From Clostridiales bacterium UBA1775 (GTDB lineage: Bacteria > Bacillota > Clostridia > Monoglobales > Firm-18): a DNA stretch of 37,901 bases. The notes below the pieces were generated by a model that had not been told where the DNA came from, ran no database searches, and saw only the letters and a list, made by a program, of their open reading frames with translations. This document shows, piece after piece, positions 9,262-17,709 of this stretch. The stretch's first letter is position 1, and each line of letters opens with the position of its first letter. Location of the stretch: assembly GCA_002314595.1 (NCBI GenBank), contig DCGP01000026.1, positions 1 to 37,901 on the forward strand, read 5' to 3'. The translations under genes and the position numbers were made by a program.

Positions 9262-10131
9262 ATGCAAGCATATTTAATTATGGCTCATAACAATTTTGAT
9301 ATTCTTGAAAAAATAATAAAAATGCTTGATTATTCTAACCATCATATTTTTATTCATATTGACAGCAAGGTTGATAAATTTGACTTTGAATATTTTAAAG
9401 CTATCCCAAATAACAGCAAAGTTGTTTTTACAGACAGATTGTCTGTAAAATGGGGTGATTATTCTATGGTTGAGGCAGAATACCTGCTACTTAAAAAAGC
9501 TATGGAATACGGCAATTATGCTTATTTTCACCTTATTTCAGGGGTGGATATGCCCCTAAAAAGTGCCGAAAAATTATATAAATTTTATGAGGCTAATTAT
9601 CCAAATAACTTTATTCATTTTGCTAACAAACCGAATAATATAGAGGAAAGCAGAATTAAACATTATCACTATTTTACAGGCCGTAGGAACTTGTTAAATC
9701 GTGCAGCTACAAAGATAGAGCAATTTATTCAGCAGTTGCTTAAAGTTGACAGATTAAAGGGGAAAAATATTTACAGAGGTTCTCAATGGTACAGTATTAC
9801 TGATGAATTTGCAAAATATTTAGTAGATAATGAAAAGTCAATTGAAAATCAATTAAAGCATACGCTAATTCCTGATGAATTTTTTGCACAAATGGCTATA
9901 ATCAATTCACCATTTAGGGATAAATTGTATAAGTTTACCATGGACGATGATGTTAAACAAAATATGCATTTTGTTGATTGGAAGCGTGGTAATCCATACA
10001 CATTAACAGAGGAAGATTTTGATATTGTTATGTCGTCAGGGTGTATGTTTGCAAGGAAATTTACAAGTCAAAATAATTTGAGCAATATTGTATTTAATGA
10101 AGTTAATAACGAGGGCGAGCAGTATGAATAA
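9262..10131 (+). CDS. GT14-type (core-2/I-branching-like) glycosyltransferase
   Basis: 289 residues. QAYLIMAHNNFDILEKII, HIFIHIDSKVDKFD and YFHLISGVDMPLKS are the signature blocks of PF02485 (GT14), which includes beta-1,6-N-acetylglucosaminyl- and xylosyl-type transferases, found in many bacterial capsule loci. The GSQWYSIT and LIPDEFFAQ segments, also conserved in the family, are present. A good GGAGGGG site precedes the ATG. It overlaps the next gene by 8 bases. It probably adds a branch sugar to the repeat unit. Donor and linkage cannot be assigned. Confidence 0.85.
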   Translation: MQAYLIMAHNNFDILEKIIKMLDYSNHHIFIHIDSKVDKFDFEYFKAIPNNSKVVFTDRLSVKWGDYSMVEAEYLLLKKAMEYGNYAYFHLISGVDMPLKSAEKLYKFYEANYPNNFIHFANKPNNIEESRIKHYHYFTGRRNLLNRAATKIEQFIQQLLKVDRLKGKNIYRGSQWYSITDEFAKYLVDNEKSIENQLKHTLIPDEFFAQMAIINSPFRDKLYKFTMDDDVKQNMHFVDWKRGNPYTLTEEDFDIVMSSGCMFARKFTSQNNLSNIVFNEVNNEGEQYE

Positions 10132-11236
10132 ATTATTTAAAGAATTTATTAGGTTGATTGATTGCTCTATAAATAACGAAGAATATTTATGCACAAGCAA
10201 AGAGGCAGAATGTTTATACGAGCTTTGCGAATATCATAAAATAACCGAATTAACATATCCGATTTTGTCTAATTTGGCAGAAAAACCTCTTGCAGATAAA
10301 ATCAAAAAAAATCATAATCTAAATCAGTATAAAGCATTGATGCAGCAACAGGCTTATGAAGAAATAAAAGAGATTATGTATCAAAACAACATAAAATTTA
10401 TGCCGTTAAAAGGGATTAGGATAAAAGGCTTGTATCCTCGAAAATATTTTAGAGAAATGGCAGACATTGATATTTTGGTGTGCAAGTATGATATGGCAAG
10501 GTTAAAGGATTTGCTTGAAAATGCAGGCTATTCATATTCACATAAAGGACATCACGATGTTTATAATAAACAAGAATTTATTACAATAGAGGTTCACGAA
10601 ACTGTATTAGATAAGCAAAGAGAAACAGGATTGGATGAATACTTTAATGAGCCTTGGGACAATACAATTGATAATATTGAATATTCTATGACTTTGGAAA
10701 AAGAATATATTTATTTAATATCTCACCTTTACGGACATTTCCATCTTGGTGGAGTGGGTGTACGATTTGTTTTGGATATTTGGTTGTTCAAAAAAGCGTA
10801 CAAGGATAAAATAAATTTTGATAATGTTGTAAAAGTTCTTGAAAAGTATGGGTTGAGGAAATTTTATGACAATTTGGATAAACTAATAAAATATTGGTTT
10901 GATGGAGAAGTACCAACTGAACTTACAGAACAATTTGCTGAATATATTATTCGTTCCGGAGTATATGGCTTAACCGAAAATCTTGTAAAGGATTTGAAAA
11001 ATGGTAGTGCAAAAGACGTATCATATATTGTAAAACGTAAATTTTTGCTTTCAAGCAAGGAAGTGGAAAAGCGTGTTAAATATAAATTTTTAATACCGTT
11101 TTGGTATGTTTGCCGTATATTTTCGGCTATGGGCAACGTTAAGGAAACTAAAAACTGGTTACAGGGTTTAAGGACAAATAACGAGGAAGTCTCCAAGCAC
11201 AGAGAAAAAATGAAACAGTTTGGAGTTAATATTTAG
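10124..11236 (+). CDS. Nucleotidyltransferase family protein (PF14907-like)
   Basis: 370 residues. The core IKFMPLKGIRIKGLYP followed by REMADIDILV is the hallmark of the uncharacterised nucleotidyltransferase family PF14907, in which the D-x-D carries the metal site; HLYGHFHLGGVGVRFVLDIW is also typical. Proteins of this family recur beside PqqD-like and HprK-like proteins in exopolysaccharide and peptide loci, and exactly such genes lie at 16.3-17.3 kb here. The start is the ATG at 10124, overlapping the GT14 gene; the frame is open further upstream but without a ribosome site. The substrate is unknown. It is the last gene before an internal promoter. Confidence 0.8.
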   Translation: MNKLFKEFIRLIDCSINNEEYLCTSKEAECLYELCEYHKITELTYPILSNLAEKPLADKIKKNHNLNQYKALMQQQAYEEIKEIMYQNNIKFMPLKGIRIKGLYPRKYFREMADIDILVCKYDMARLKDLLENAGYSYSHKGHHDVYNKQEFITIEVHETVLDKQRETGLDEYFNEPWDNTIDNIEYSMTLEKEYIYLISHLYGHFHLGGVGVRFVLDIWLFKKAYKDKINFDNVVKVLEKYGLRKFYDNLDKLIKYWFDGEVPTELTEQFAEYIIRSGVYGLTENLVKDLKNGSAKDVSYIVKRKFLLSSKEVEKRVKYKFLIPFWYVCRIFSAMGNVKETKNWLQGLRTNNEEVSKHREKMKQFGVNI

Positions 11237-11268
11237 AAACCCTTATATTATGCTAAAAACAATAAATT

Positions 11269-11302
11269 TGCTACCATTTTGTTACCAAAAATATTGTATA
11301 AT
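11269..11302 (+). promoter_or_regulatory. Promoter of the Wzz-kinase operon with a WalR-like box
   Basis: TATAAT lies at 11297-11302. The hexamer 17 bases upstream (CCATTT) is a poor -35, which suggests an activator. Overlapping it are TGCTAC (11269-11274) and TGTTAC (11280-11285), exactly 11 bases apart. This fits the WalR box TGTWAH-N5-TGTWAH with one mismatch. The same arrangement occurs upstream of the M23-walR operon and of the small secreted protein. Binding by WalR is inferred. Confidence 0.6.
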
Positions 11303-11362
11303 AAGGTGTTAATTAAAGGGGAGAGTTTTGAGTTTGGCTTTATTTTTTAAAGGAGTAAAATT

Positions 11363-12115
11363 ATGAAAAACACGTATGAAATAAATATAAAGCGATTACT
11401 TTCAGAAATAATGTATAAATCATGGCTTATATTGCTTGTTACGGCTGTATTTGCTACAATGGGCTTTGTATATGCTAAAAAGTGCTTGGTTCCAAAATAT
11501 ACGGCAAGCACATTGGTATATGTTAATAACTATAGTGATAAAGTTAAGTCCGAAGCATTAAAAATAAATTCATCAGATATTTATACAGCGCAACAGTTAG
11601 TTCCGACATATTTGCAATTTTTATCAAGTGATAAGGTTTTAGATGCTGTTTCAGCTAAGTTAGATAATAAATATACTGCTGACGAATTACGCAGTATGAT
11701 GAATGCAAGTTCGTTGGAGGAAACCGAGGTTTTCAACGTTAGTATAACAGCGTCAGACCCATACGAGGCAACTAAAATAGCTAATGTGTTGGCAGATATG
11801 GCACCTGATGTTATTACAGAGTTTTTGGAAGGTAGTTCAGTTAAGATTGTTGACTATGCCAAGGTTCCTCAATCAAGGTCATATCCGGTATATCGTAATT
11901 ACATTGTTGTAGGTGGGTTAGCAGGTGGTGGCTTAACAACTATAATTATCATTTTGTTATTCTTGTTTAATTCAAGAATATCAGGTGAAGAAGATATTAA
12001 CAAGTTGTTTACTGCACCTGTAATCGGTTCAATACCAAACCTTGACACAATATATGGAAAGTCTGGTTATAAGTATAAGTATAGATATTACGAGAGTAAT
12101 CGTCAAAAGAGGTAA
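11363..12115 (+). CDS. Wzz/CapA-like chain-length and tyrosine-kinase adaptor
   Basis: 250 residues with membrane segments near 20-37 and 177-200 and an extracytoplasmic middle: the PF02706 layout of Gram-positive CapA/YveK adaptors. These activate the separate BY-kinase and control polymer length. The cytoplasmic tail is unusual. Its last 20 residues are Tyr-rich (Y231, Y236, Y238, Y240, Y242, Y243) and contain YKYKYRYY, nearly the same string as in the kinase's own tyrosine cluster. The start follows AAAGGAG. The gene runs up against the kinase gene. Confidence 0.87.
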   Translation: MKNTYEINIKRLLSEIMYKSWLILLVTAVFATMGFVYAKKCLVPKYTASTLVYVNNYSDKVKSEALKINSSDIYTAQQLVPTYLQFLSSDKVLDAVSAKLDNKYTADELRSMMNASSLEETEVFNVSITASDPYEATKIANVLADMAPDVITEFLEGSSVKIVDYAKVPQSRSYPVYRNYIVVGGLAGGGLTTIIIILLFLFNSRISGEEDINKLFTAPVIGSIPNLDTIYGKSGYKYKYRYYESNRQKR

Positions 12116-12120
12116 TGCGT

Positions 12121-13698
12121 ATGAGTTTTAAGATATTTAATAAAACTGAGAAAGACCAAATAAATTTTGACGTGCAAGAAAGAGACAGGATACTTTCGGA
12201 TAAGTCGAGTTTCTTTGCAAAGGAAGCATATAATACACTAATTGGAAATATAACATTTTCAATTACAGGCAAAAACTGTAAGATAATAGAGGTTACAAGT
12301 TCAAGACCTCGTGAGGGAAAGAGCCTTACAACACTGAATGTTGCAATTTCCTTTGCCAAAAACGGAAAGAGCGTTTTACTTGTAGACTGCGACTTGCGTA
12401 AGCCTAGGATTAACAGGTTGCTTGATATGAAAGCTTCCCCGGGTTTGTCAAATATTTTAATTGGTGAAAAGACAATTGAGGAATCTATTGTTCATTTAGA
12501 AGAATATGGTATGGATGTATTGTGTTCGGGGGATATTCCACCAAGTTCCACACAGCTTTTTGAAGCAGAAAGTATGGAGGAATTTATTGATGAGGTATCG
12601 AAAAAATATGATTTTATCATTTTGGATACCCCACCTGTAAATACAGTTATTGATGCGTGTATTACAGCAAGGTATACAAATGGAATAGTATTTGTTGTAC
12701 GACATGACTATGCTAAAAAAGATGACGTAGTTAATGCTGTTAAACAATTGGAGTTTGCCGGCGGTAAGGTTATTGGTTTTGTACTTAATAACATTATGGA
12801 TAAAAACGCTTTGGGATTTTCAAGCTACAAATACAAGTATAGGTATAGAGACAAATATAAGAGTCATTATTATAGAAATGATTCATATTCTAACAAACAC
12901 CAATATTCTTATGACGAATATGAATTAAAGGAAAATGACGAAGAGCCTGTCAACAAACAAGGTGAAGAAAAGCCTGTAAAAAAACAAAATAAACCCAACA
13001 AAAATAAGAATAATGATAAATCAAATAAGGGTAAAATGAAGGATAATTATTTTGTTAGGCATAAAAAGCTGACAGTTTTATATTGTATATTACTTGCAAT
13101 AATTATTGCCTTAGGAATTTTGGTTGTATCTCAGTGGAATAATTTGCAATCGTTAAAATATGTTTCGGAATATGACCTTGATGAAATTGACAGAGAGATT
13201 GCGCTGCAAGAGGTAAAAACACAAGAAATTCTTGATAAATTACCCGGGGTGTCAATTAACCCACTTTCTGATAAGGATATTGAAATGTTGAAAAACGGAA
13301 AGCTTACACAGTATAATGCTGTAAAGCAAGTTTCGTCTCCTGCAAGTTCAAAAGAAAAAAAGGTCAGCGATACAATTGCAGAAATATATGTACTAAAAGT
13401 TAATTTCCTAAATAAAATTGACAATTTAATTGCACAAGGGCAAGAGGAACGACTTGCTATTCCAAAGGAAGACAGAACGATGTCTGTAAGGGTTAAAATG
13501 GCTAAAAAGTATATGAATTTAGGCAATCAGCTTGAAAGCCAATGCGATAGTCAAATGGATGCACTTTTAGATGATTTAGAGGACAATCTTGAAGATGCTA
13601 ATATGGATACAAGCATTGTTGATGAAATTAAGGAAGCGTACAAGCAAGAAAAGGCACTTAAAAAAGCAGAACTAATAGAAATGTATTACCCAAAATAA
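12121..13698 (+). CDS. BY-family tyrosine kinase with extra C-terminal membrane and ectodomain
   Basis: 525 residues, more than twice the usual 230-250 of CapB/YwqD kinases. Residues 35-230 form the kinase: Walker A SSRPREGKSLT (about 61), Walker A' VLLVDCDLRK (about 85) and Walker B FIILDTPP (about 165). A tyrosine cluster follows, with 11 Tyr in about 32 residues (236-267), then a Lys/Asn-rich linker, one membrane segment (about 316-338) and about 185 charged, probably helical, extracytoplasmic residues. The added part matches no family I recognise. It presumably phosphorylates its own tyrosines and perhaps the adaptor's tail. The start is the ATG at 12121, eight bases after AAAGAGG; an ATG at 12115 overlaps the adaptor stop. 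Confidence 0.85.
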   Translation: MSFKIFNKTEKDQINFDVQERDRILSDKSSFFAKEAYNTLIGNITFSITGKNCKIIEVTSSRPREGKSLTTLNVAISFAKNGKSVLLVDCDLRKPRINRLLDMKASPGLSNILIGEKTIEESIVHLEEYGMDVLCSGDIPPSSTQLFEAESMEEFIDEVSKKYDFIILDTPPVNTVIDACITARYTNGIVFVVRHDYAKKDDVVNAVKQLEFAGGKVIGFVLNNIMDKNALGFSSYKYKYRYRDKYKSHYYRNDSYSNKHQYSYDEYELKENDEEPVNKQGEEKPVKKQNKPNKNKNNDKSNKGKMKDNYFVRHKKLTVLYCILLAIIIALGILVVSQWNNLQSLKYVSEYDLDEIDREIALQEVKTQEILDKLPGVSINPLSDKDIEMLKNGKLTQYNAVKQVSSPASSKEKKVSDTIAEIYVLKVNFLNKIDNLIAQGQEERLAIPKEDRTMSVRVKMAKKYMNLGNQLESQCDSQMDALLDDLEDNLEDANMDTSIVDEIKEAYKQEKALKKAELIEMYYPK

Positions 13699-13730
13699 AT
13701 AATTAGCAAGGTACTTGGAGGATGATAAAT

Positions 13731-14447
13731 ATGATAGATTTTCATACACACATTCTTCCAAATATAGATGATGGATGCAAAACCATATCCCAATCTGTAG
13801 AAGCTCTGTCTATTATGAAAAAATCCGGCGTAGATGTAGTTATAGCAACTTCACACTATTACAGAAGCGTGGAAACTATTGATGAGTTTATACAAAGAAG
13901 GAACCAATCATACAAAATATTGATGGAAGAATGCACCCAAACAAAAGCGAATATTCCTCATATTATTTTAGGTAGTGAGGTGGAATATTACGGAGGCATC
14001 AGTAAAAATGATGACCTTGATAAATTGTGTATTGATGGCACCGGATATATGTTACTTGAAATGCCATTTGTAAAATGGGATTCGTTGATACTTACCGAAG
14101 TTAGAAAAATCAGTGCAAATCAAGGCATAATACCAATAATTGCTCACGGTGATAGGTATATTAAATATAAGAACAAAATTAGTAAATTAAATGATTTGCA
14201 GGTACCTATTCAAATAAATGCAAGTGCATTTATTGACCCGGGAACATCAAGAAAGTATTTAAAACTATTAAAAACCGGCAAGGTTCACCTGGTTGGTTCT
14301 GATTGTCATAATCTTGATGACAGGAAGCCAAATATTGATTTGGCGTATAAAATTATTCAAAAACAACTTGGCGAAGGTCAGGTTGAAAAAATAAATAACT
14401 TAGGTTATAGGATAATAAATTTGGCAAGGGGGCTAAAAAATGATTAA
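13731..14447 (+). CDS. PHP-domain tyrosine-protein phosphatase (CpsB/YwqE type)
   Basis: 238 residues. It begins MIDFHTHILPNIDDG, the metal-binding HxH block of manganese-dependent PHP phosphatases. Further conserved blocks are VVIATSHYY, LGSEVEYY, PIIAHGDRY and HLVGSDCHN, all expected metal or phosphate ligands. The family removes phosphate from the tyrosine cluster of the partner BY-kinase, and the kinase lies immediately upstream. The start is the ATG at 13731, nine bases after TTGGAGG; the in-frame ATG at 13722 lies one base after that site. The stop overlaps the next gene's start by 8 bases. Confidence 0.9.
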   Translation: MIDFHTHILPNIDDGCKTISQSVEALSIMKKSGVDVVIATSHYYRSVETIDEFIQRRNQSYKILMEECTQTKANIPHIILGSEVEYYGGISKNDDLDKLCIDGTGYMLLEMPFVKWDSLILTEVRKISANQGIIPIIAHGDRYIKYKNKISKLNDLQVPIQINASAFIDPGTSRKYLKLLKTGKVHLVGSDCHNLDDRKPNIDLAYKIIQKQLGEGQVEKINNLGYRIINLARGLKND

Positions 14448-16146
14448 AAAAGTAATAAGTGTAGTATTAACAGTAGCTATCGTTTTGACAATGTGTTCGG
14501 TTGTATTTGCCGGAGAATATACAGATAGTCTTATTGTAGATGGGGATATGATGATTAGGGAGTCGGGTGGAACGTACCAAACCACCGACCTTACAATTTC
14601 CAAATCAAGTTCGCAAGACTTTCCAACTTTTGACCTTATTGCAACTTTGTATATGAAAGAGGTTAGGGATATGTTTAAAGACTATATTGATAGTCAAAGA
14701 GTATTGATAGTAAACCTTGACAAAGCAAAGGCAGAAGAGGCAGAAACTAAGCTTGAAAATATGAAAATAACAGGTAGCTTTGTTATTACGATAACATTCC
14801 CGGATACAATAACAATTCCTGAAAGCTTTAAGCAAAATGGCAATATGGTAGGTTTTTCCGATGCAACTAAAAAAATATTCGGCAACGATGTTAGAACATT
14901 GGACGGAACAGATACCATGGTGATTACTGTATCTATTGTTGGGGAAGACGTAGGTGGAACCAGACAGGGATACGTTCTTATGAAGGATTTGGAGGATAAT
15001 ATTGAAGAATACCTACCGGATTTAACACTTGAATGTGAAGGAATAAAAACAAGTGAGTATGGCACTGTAACAGTAAAAGGTAAAATGAATGGTAAAATTG
15101 TTGCAAAGGGTAGGTCAACAACACTTACTGTAGATTATAATGCACAACAGCTTGTGGATTCTCCAAGTAGTCTGACAACAGATACCATTGAAGCATCTGT
15201 TACCGTTAAAAGTAGAGGTTCATCAGGCAATAGAGTAGAAGATACGAAAAAAACCACAGATGATTCAACAAAAGGTAGCGGGGAAACAGTTTCGTTATCA
15301 TACATTATTGGTGATAAAAAGGTAACAAAAAAGGTTACACCTAACTCAATTGTGGGTGTAGAAGAAATGTATATTCCATATAGAGAAGGTTACAGATTTG
15401 TAGATTGGTACTATGATGAAGAGCTTACAAAGGTTGTTGATAAGGATTTCACAGTACCGGCAGATATGAATTTATATCCTAAGTGGGAAAAAATCGAAGA
15501 GCCAACTAATTTAAATTCAGCAGACCATTTTGCATATATCAAGGGATATCCGGACGGAACGGTTAGACCTGAAAATAATATTACAAGAGAAGAAATTACA
15601 ACTATTTTCTACAGAATTTTAAAGGACGAATACAGAAACAGTATTTATAAAGATACAAATTCATTCCCTGATGTGGAAAAAAGCAGATGGTCAAATGTGG
15701 AAATTTCAACAATTCAAAACGCTAAAATTATAAATGGTTATGAAGACGGATTGTTTAGACCAGAACAATATATTACAAGAGCAGAATTTTCAAAAATTGC
15801 ATCATTGATTGAAGGTGTAACAGAGGAAACAGAATACGCCTTTTCGGACATTAAAGGCCACTGGGCTGAAAAATATATTAAATCAGCAATCAGCAAGGGT
15901 TGGATTGCAGGCTATGAAGATGGTACATTTAAGCCTGACCAATTTATTACAAGAGCAGAAGCAATGACAATTGTTAACAGAATGCTTAATAGATTCTTTA
16001 AGGGCGACGGATTAGATGAAACAGTTACTGCTTGGCCTGATAATCCAAAGAGTGAGTGGTATTATTACATTGTATTAGAGGCAACAAATTCTCACGATTA
16101 CTCAAAGGACGAACAGGGTGTTTACGAAACATGGGTAAATATATAA
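14440..16146 (+). CDS. Secreted SLH-domain protein
   Basis: 568 residues. A signal peptide covers about residues 1-24 (basic MIKK, hydrophobic core, cleavage near VFA-GEY). A novel beta-rich region is followed near residues 285-350 by one Listeria-Bacteroides-type repeat (YREGYRFVDWYYDEEL ... LYPKWEK). Three SLH motifs follow (about 360-550), with GYPDGTVRPENNITREE, GYEDGLFRPEQYITRAE and GYEDGTFKPDQFITRAE; the TRAE motif is intact in two and reads TREE in the first. SLH domains bind pyruvylated secondary wall polymers, so the protein should stay on the wall. It overlaps the phosphatase gene by 8 bases. The N-terminal function is unknown. Confidence 0.9.
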   Translation: MIKKVISVVLTVAIVLTMCSVVFAGEYTDSLIVDGDMMIRESGGTYQTTDLTISKSSSQDFPTFDLIATLYMKEVRDMFKDYIDSQRVLIVNLDKAKAEEAETKLENMKITGSFVITITFPDTITIPESFKQNGNMVGFSDATKKIFGNDVRTLDGTDTMVITVSIVGEDVGGTRQGYVLMKDLEDNIEEYLPDLTLECEGIKTSEYGTVTVKGKMNGKIVAKGRSTTLTVDYNAQQLVDSPSSLTTDTIEASVTVKSRGSSGNRVEDTKKTTDDSTKGSGETVSLSYIIGDKKVTKKVTPNSIVGVEEMYIPYREGYRFVDWYYDEELTKVVDKDFTVPADMNLYPKWEKIEEPTNLNSADHFAYIKGYPDGTVRPENNITREEITTIFYRILKDEYRNSIYKDTNSFPDVEKSRWSNVEISTIQNAKIINGYEDGLFRPEQYITRAEFSKIASLIEGVTEETEYAFSDIKGHWAEKYIKSAISKGWIAGYEDGTFKPDQFITRAEAMTIVNRMLNRFFKGDGLDETVTAWPDNPKSEWYYYIVLEATNSHDYSKDEQGVYETWVNI

Positions 16147-16186
16147 TTGAGGTTTTGTAATAATGTGTGAAAGGGGACTACACAAA

Positions 16187-16321
16187 ATGGAAAAAGAAAA
16201 ATATGAAAAAATAGAAGCAGAGATTGTTTTTGTTAGTTCAGAAGATGTAAGAATGTTGACATTGGACAGCAAGTCCAAAGGTATGAGCAAGTTCAAATGG
16301 GTATTTGAAGAGGAAGAATAA
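16187..16321 (+). CDS. Small acidic peptide, candidate precursor of a modification cassette
   Basis: 44 residues beginning MEKEKYEKIEAEIVFVSSED, with a Ser/Lys-rich middle and ending FEEEE. The start is the ATG at 16187, ten bases after AAGGGGA. An in-frame ATG at 16163 with its own GAGG would add eight residues. It has no signal peptide, membrane segment or cysteine. It is followed after 24 bases by an HprK-like kinase and then a PqqD-like protein. The KYEKxxxEIVFVSSEDV layout resembles the short leader-like peptides that precede PqqD-type genes in Clostridia; this is from memory and was not searched. The role as a modified peptide is inferred, and no core residues can be assigned. Confidence 0.65.
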   Translation: MEKEKYEKIEAEIVFVSSEDVRMLTLDSKSKGMSKFKWVFEEEE

Positions 16322-16345
16322 TACAAATAAGGAGGAATAACGGCT

Positions 16346-17068
16346 TTGTATACCTTTATTATAAAGATTTTTAAGTATAATATTGAGATTCATTGCCGTA
16401 ATTCTTATTCCTATAAATTATGTCAAAAATATATATGCAATGAAGACGCAGAGGTGGTAATTGAGGCAACTGAGCAAGAAATTGACTATATGATTTCTCG
16501 TGGTATTGCCAAATCAGAGGATATTGCAGAAAGTAGAGTGTTACAAGACAAGGCTAATCAATTTTTGATTACCAAAGGTTGTGTAATGATGCATTCTGCA
16601 GTAGTTTCGGTAGATGACCAAGCCTATGCGTTTTTGGCTTTAAGTGGGGGTGGAAAGTCCACTCAGGCAAAGCTATGGTTAGACCACTTTGGCAAGAGGG
16701 CAGTAGTTGTAAGTGGCGATTTTCCTGTTTTATCATTTGAAAACAATAAGGCATATGTTAGCGGCACACCTTGGAATGGAAAAGAAGGTTGGGGTTTGAA
16801 TATAACTGTTCCTTTAAAGGCAATGTTTTTTGTAAACAAATGTGATTATAACAAGGTTTACAAAGCAAACAACAGGGAAATCATTAACAAAATATTTTAC
16901 AATTTACTTATGCCAAAAGATAATTTTGACCAAATGGAAAAGTACCTAGTAATGGTAAATAAGTTAATTGAAACTGTTCCTGCTTTTGAAATGGATTGCA
17001 CAGTGTCCGAACAAGCAGTTACAAAGGCATATAATGCGTTATGGGGTGAAGCTGATGATACGAAATGA
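16346..17068 (+). CDS. HPr-kinase-like P-loop protein
   Basis: 240 residues. The C-terminal half carries MMHSAVVSVDDQAYAFLALS leading into the P-loop LSGGGKST (about 98-105), then VVSGDFPVL and GTPWNGKEGW. This is the pattern of HprK-related kinases lacking the N-terminal sensor domain of true HPr kinase. Relatives include the tailoring kinases of some lasso-peptide clusters and the HPr-rel-A proteins of exopolysaccharide loci. It starts with TTG, ten bases after GGAGG; no early ATG exists. It overlaps the PqqD-like gene by 14 bases. Inference: it phosphorylates the adjacent peptide or another small partner. Confidence 0.82.
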   Translation: MYTFIIKIFKYNIEIHCRNSYSYKLCQKYICNEDAEVVIEATEQEIDYMISRGIAKSEDIAESRVLQDKANQFLITKGCVMMHSAVVSVDDQAYAFLALSGGGKSTQAKLWLDHFGKRAVVVSGDFPVLSFENNKAYVSGTPWNGKEGWGLNITVPLKAMFFVNKCDYNKVYKANNREIINKIFYNLLMPKDNFDQMEKYLVMVNKLIETVPAFEMDCTVSEQAVTKAYNALWGEADDTK

Positions 17069-17321
17069 AAAATTTCACATTAACAAAATGGGTGAGGATT
17101 ATATATTGATATGTGAGGACAAATCAATTTTTCAGGGTATGATTAGGTTAAGCCCAAGTGGAAGGTTTATATGGGACCTTTTAGAAAATAACATCTCGTA
17201 CGAAGAATTGGTTAACAAAGCCACAGAAAAATATGACGTTGATTTAGATGTTGTAAAAAATGATATTGATAATTTTTTAGACTCACTTAAAAAGGTGAAT
17301 GGAATATATGATGTTAGATAA
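17055..17321 (+). CDS. PqqD-family protein (RRE-like)
   Basis: 88 residues matching PqqD (PF05402): a short beta-rich N-terminus, then RLSPSGRFIWDLLENNISYE and the helical DLDVVKNDIDNFLDSL. PqqD proteins are winged-helix chaperones that bind leader peptides and deliver them to modifying enzymes. The start is the ATG at 17055 inside the end of the kinase gene, so translation is probably coupled. The neighbouring short peptide and kinase are the obvious partners. The fold assignment is good; the ligand is inferred. Confidence 0.85.
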   Translation: MIRNEKFHINKMGEDYILICEDKSIFQGMIRLSPSGRFIWDLLENNISYEELVNKATEKYDVDLDVVKNDIDNFLDSLKKVNGIYDVR

Positions 17322-17709
17322 TAGCTCTAAATATACAGTAATTCAGCCAAAAGGCAATAGTATGAAGCCATTTATTGTTGAAGGTGATTCTGTAATAGTT
17401 GAAAAAAATCCGGACAATATCAAAAAATATGATGTTGTATTATTTGGAAACAATAACGGAATTATACTTCATAGAGTGTTAAAATTACTTGATGATAATC
17501 ACATTTTAGTTTGTGGAGATAACCAACTTACAACCGAAATTATTGCAATAAATCAAGTTATTGGTGTTGCTAAGGCTATCGAAAAAAACGGAAAGGCAAA
17601 TAATTTTGACGGAATTATTCGCAAATTGTTGGTTAGGCTTTGGTGTATTGCACCTTTAAGGCGGTTTGCTAAATGGTTAGTGCATTTAAGGAGAAAAAAC
17701 GATGAGTAA
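17308..17709 (+). CDS. S24/S26-type serine peptidase without membrane anchor
   Basis: About 133 residues. IQPKGNSMKPFIVEGDSVIV carries the nucleophile-Ser motif of the S24/S26 clan. DVVLFGNNNGIILHRVL has a His where SipW- and ER-type signal peptidases use a Ser-His pair instead of Ser-Lys, and LVCGDNQ is the third conserved block. No N-terminal membrane segment is present; the C-terminus (LLVRLWCIAPLRRFAKWLVH) is basic and amphipathic. The start is uncertain among the ATGs at 17299, 17308 and 17311; AAGGTG at 17292-17297 best suits 17308 or 17311. It overlaps the genes on both sides, so it belongs to the cassette. Inference: it cleaves the small peptide or a partner. Confidence 0.8.
   Translation: MMLDNSSKYTVIQPKGNSMKPFIVEGDSVIVEKNPDNIKKYDVVLFGNNNGIILHRVLKLLDDNHILVCGDNQLTTEIIAINQVIGVAKAIEKNGKANNFDGIIRKLLVRLWCIAPLRRFAKWLVHLRRKNDE

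Noticed and set aside
11328..11366. Twelve-codon TTG-initiated leader peptide overlapping the Wzz-like gene start
   Set aside because: The frame and a GGGGAG site exist, but nothing in its sequence or structure suggests a control function, so it is probably chance.
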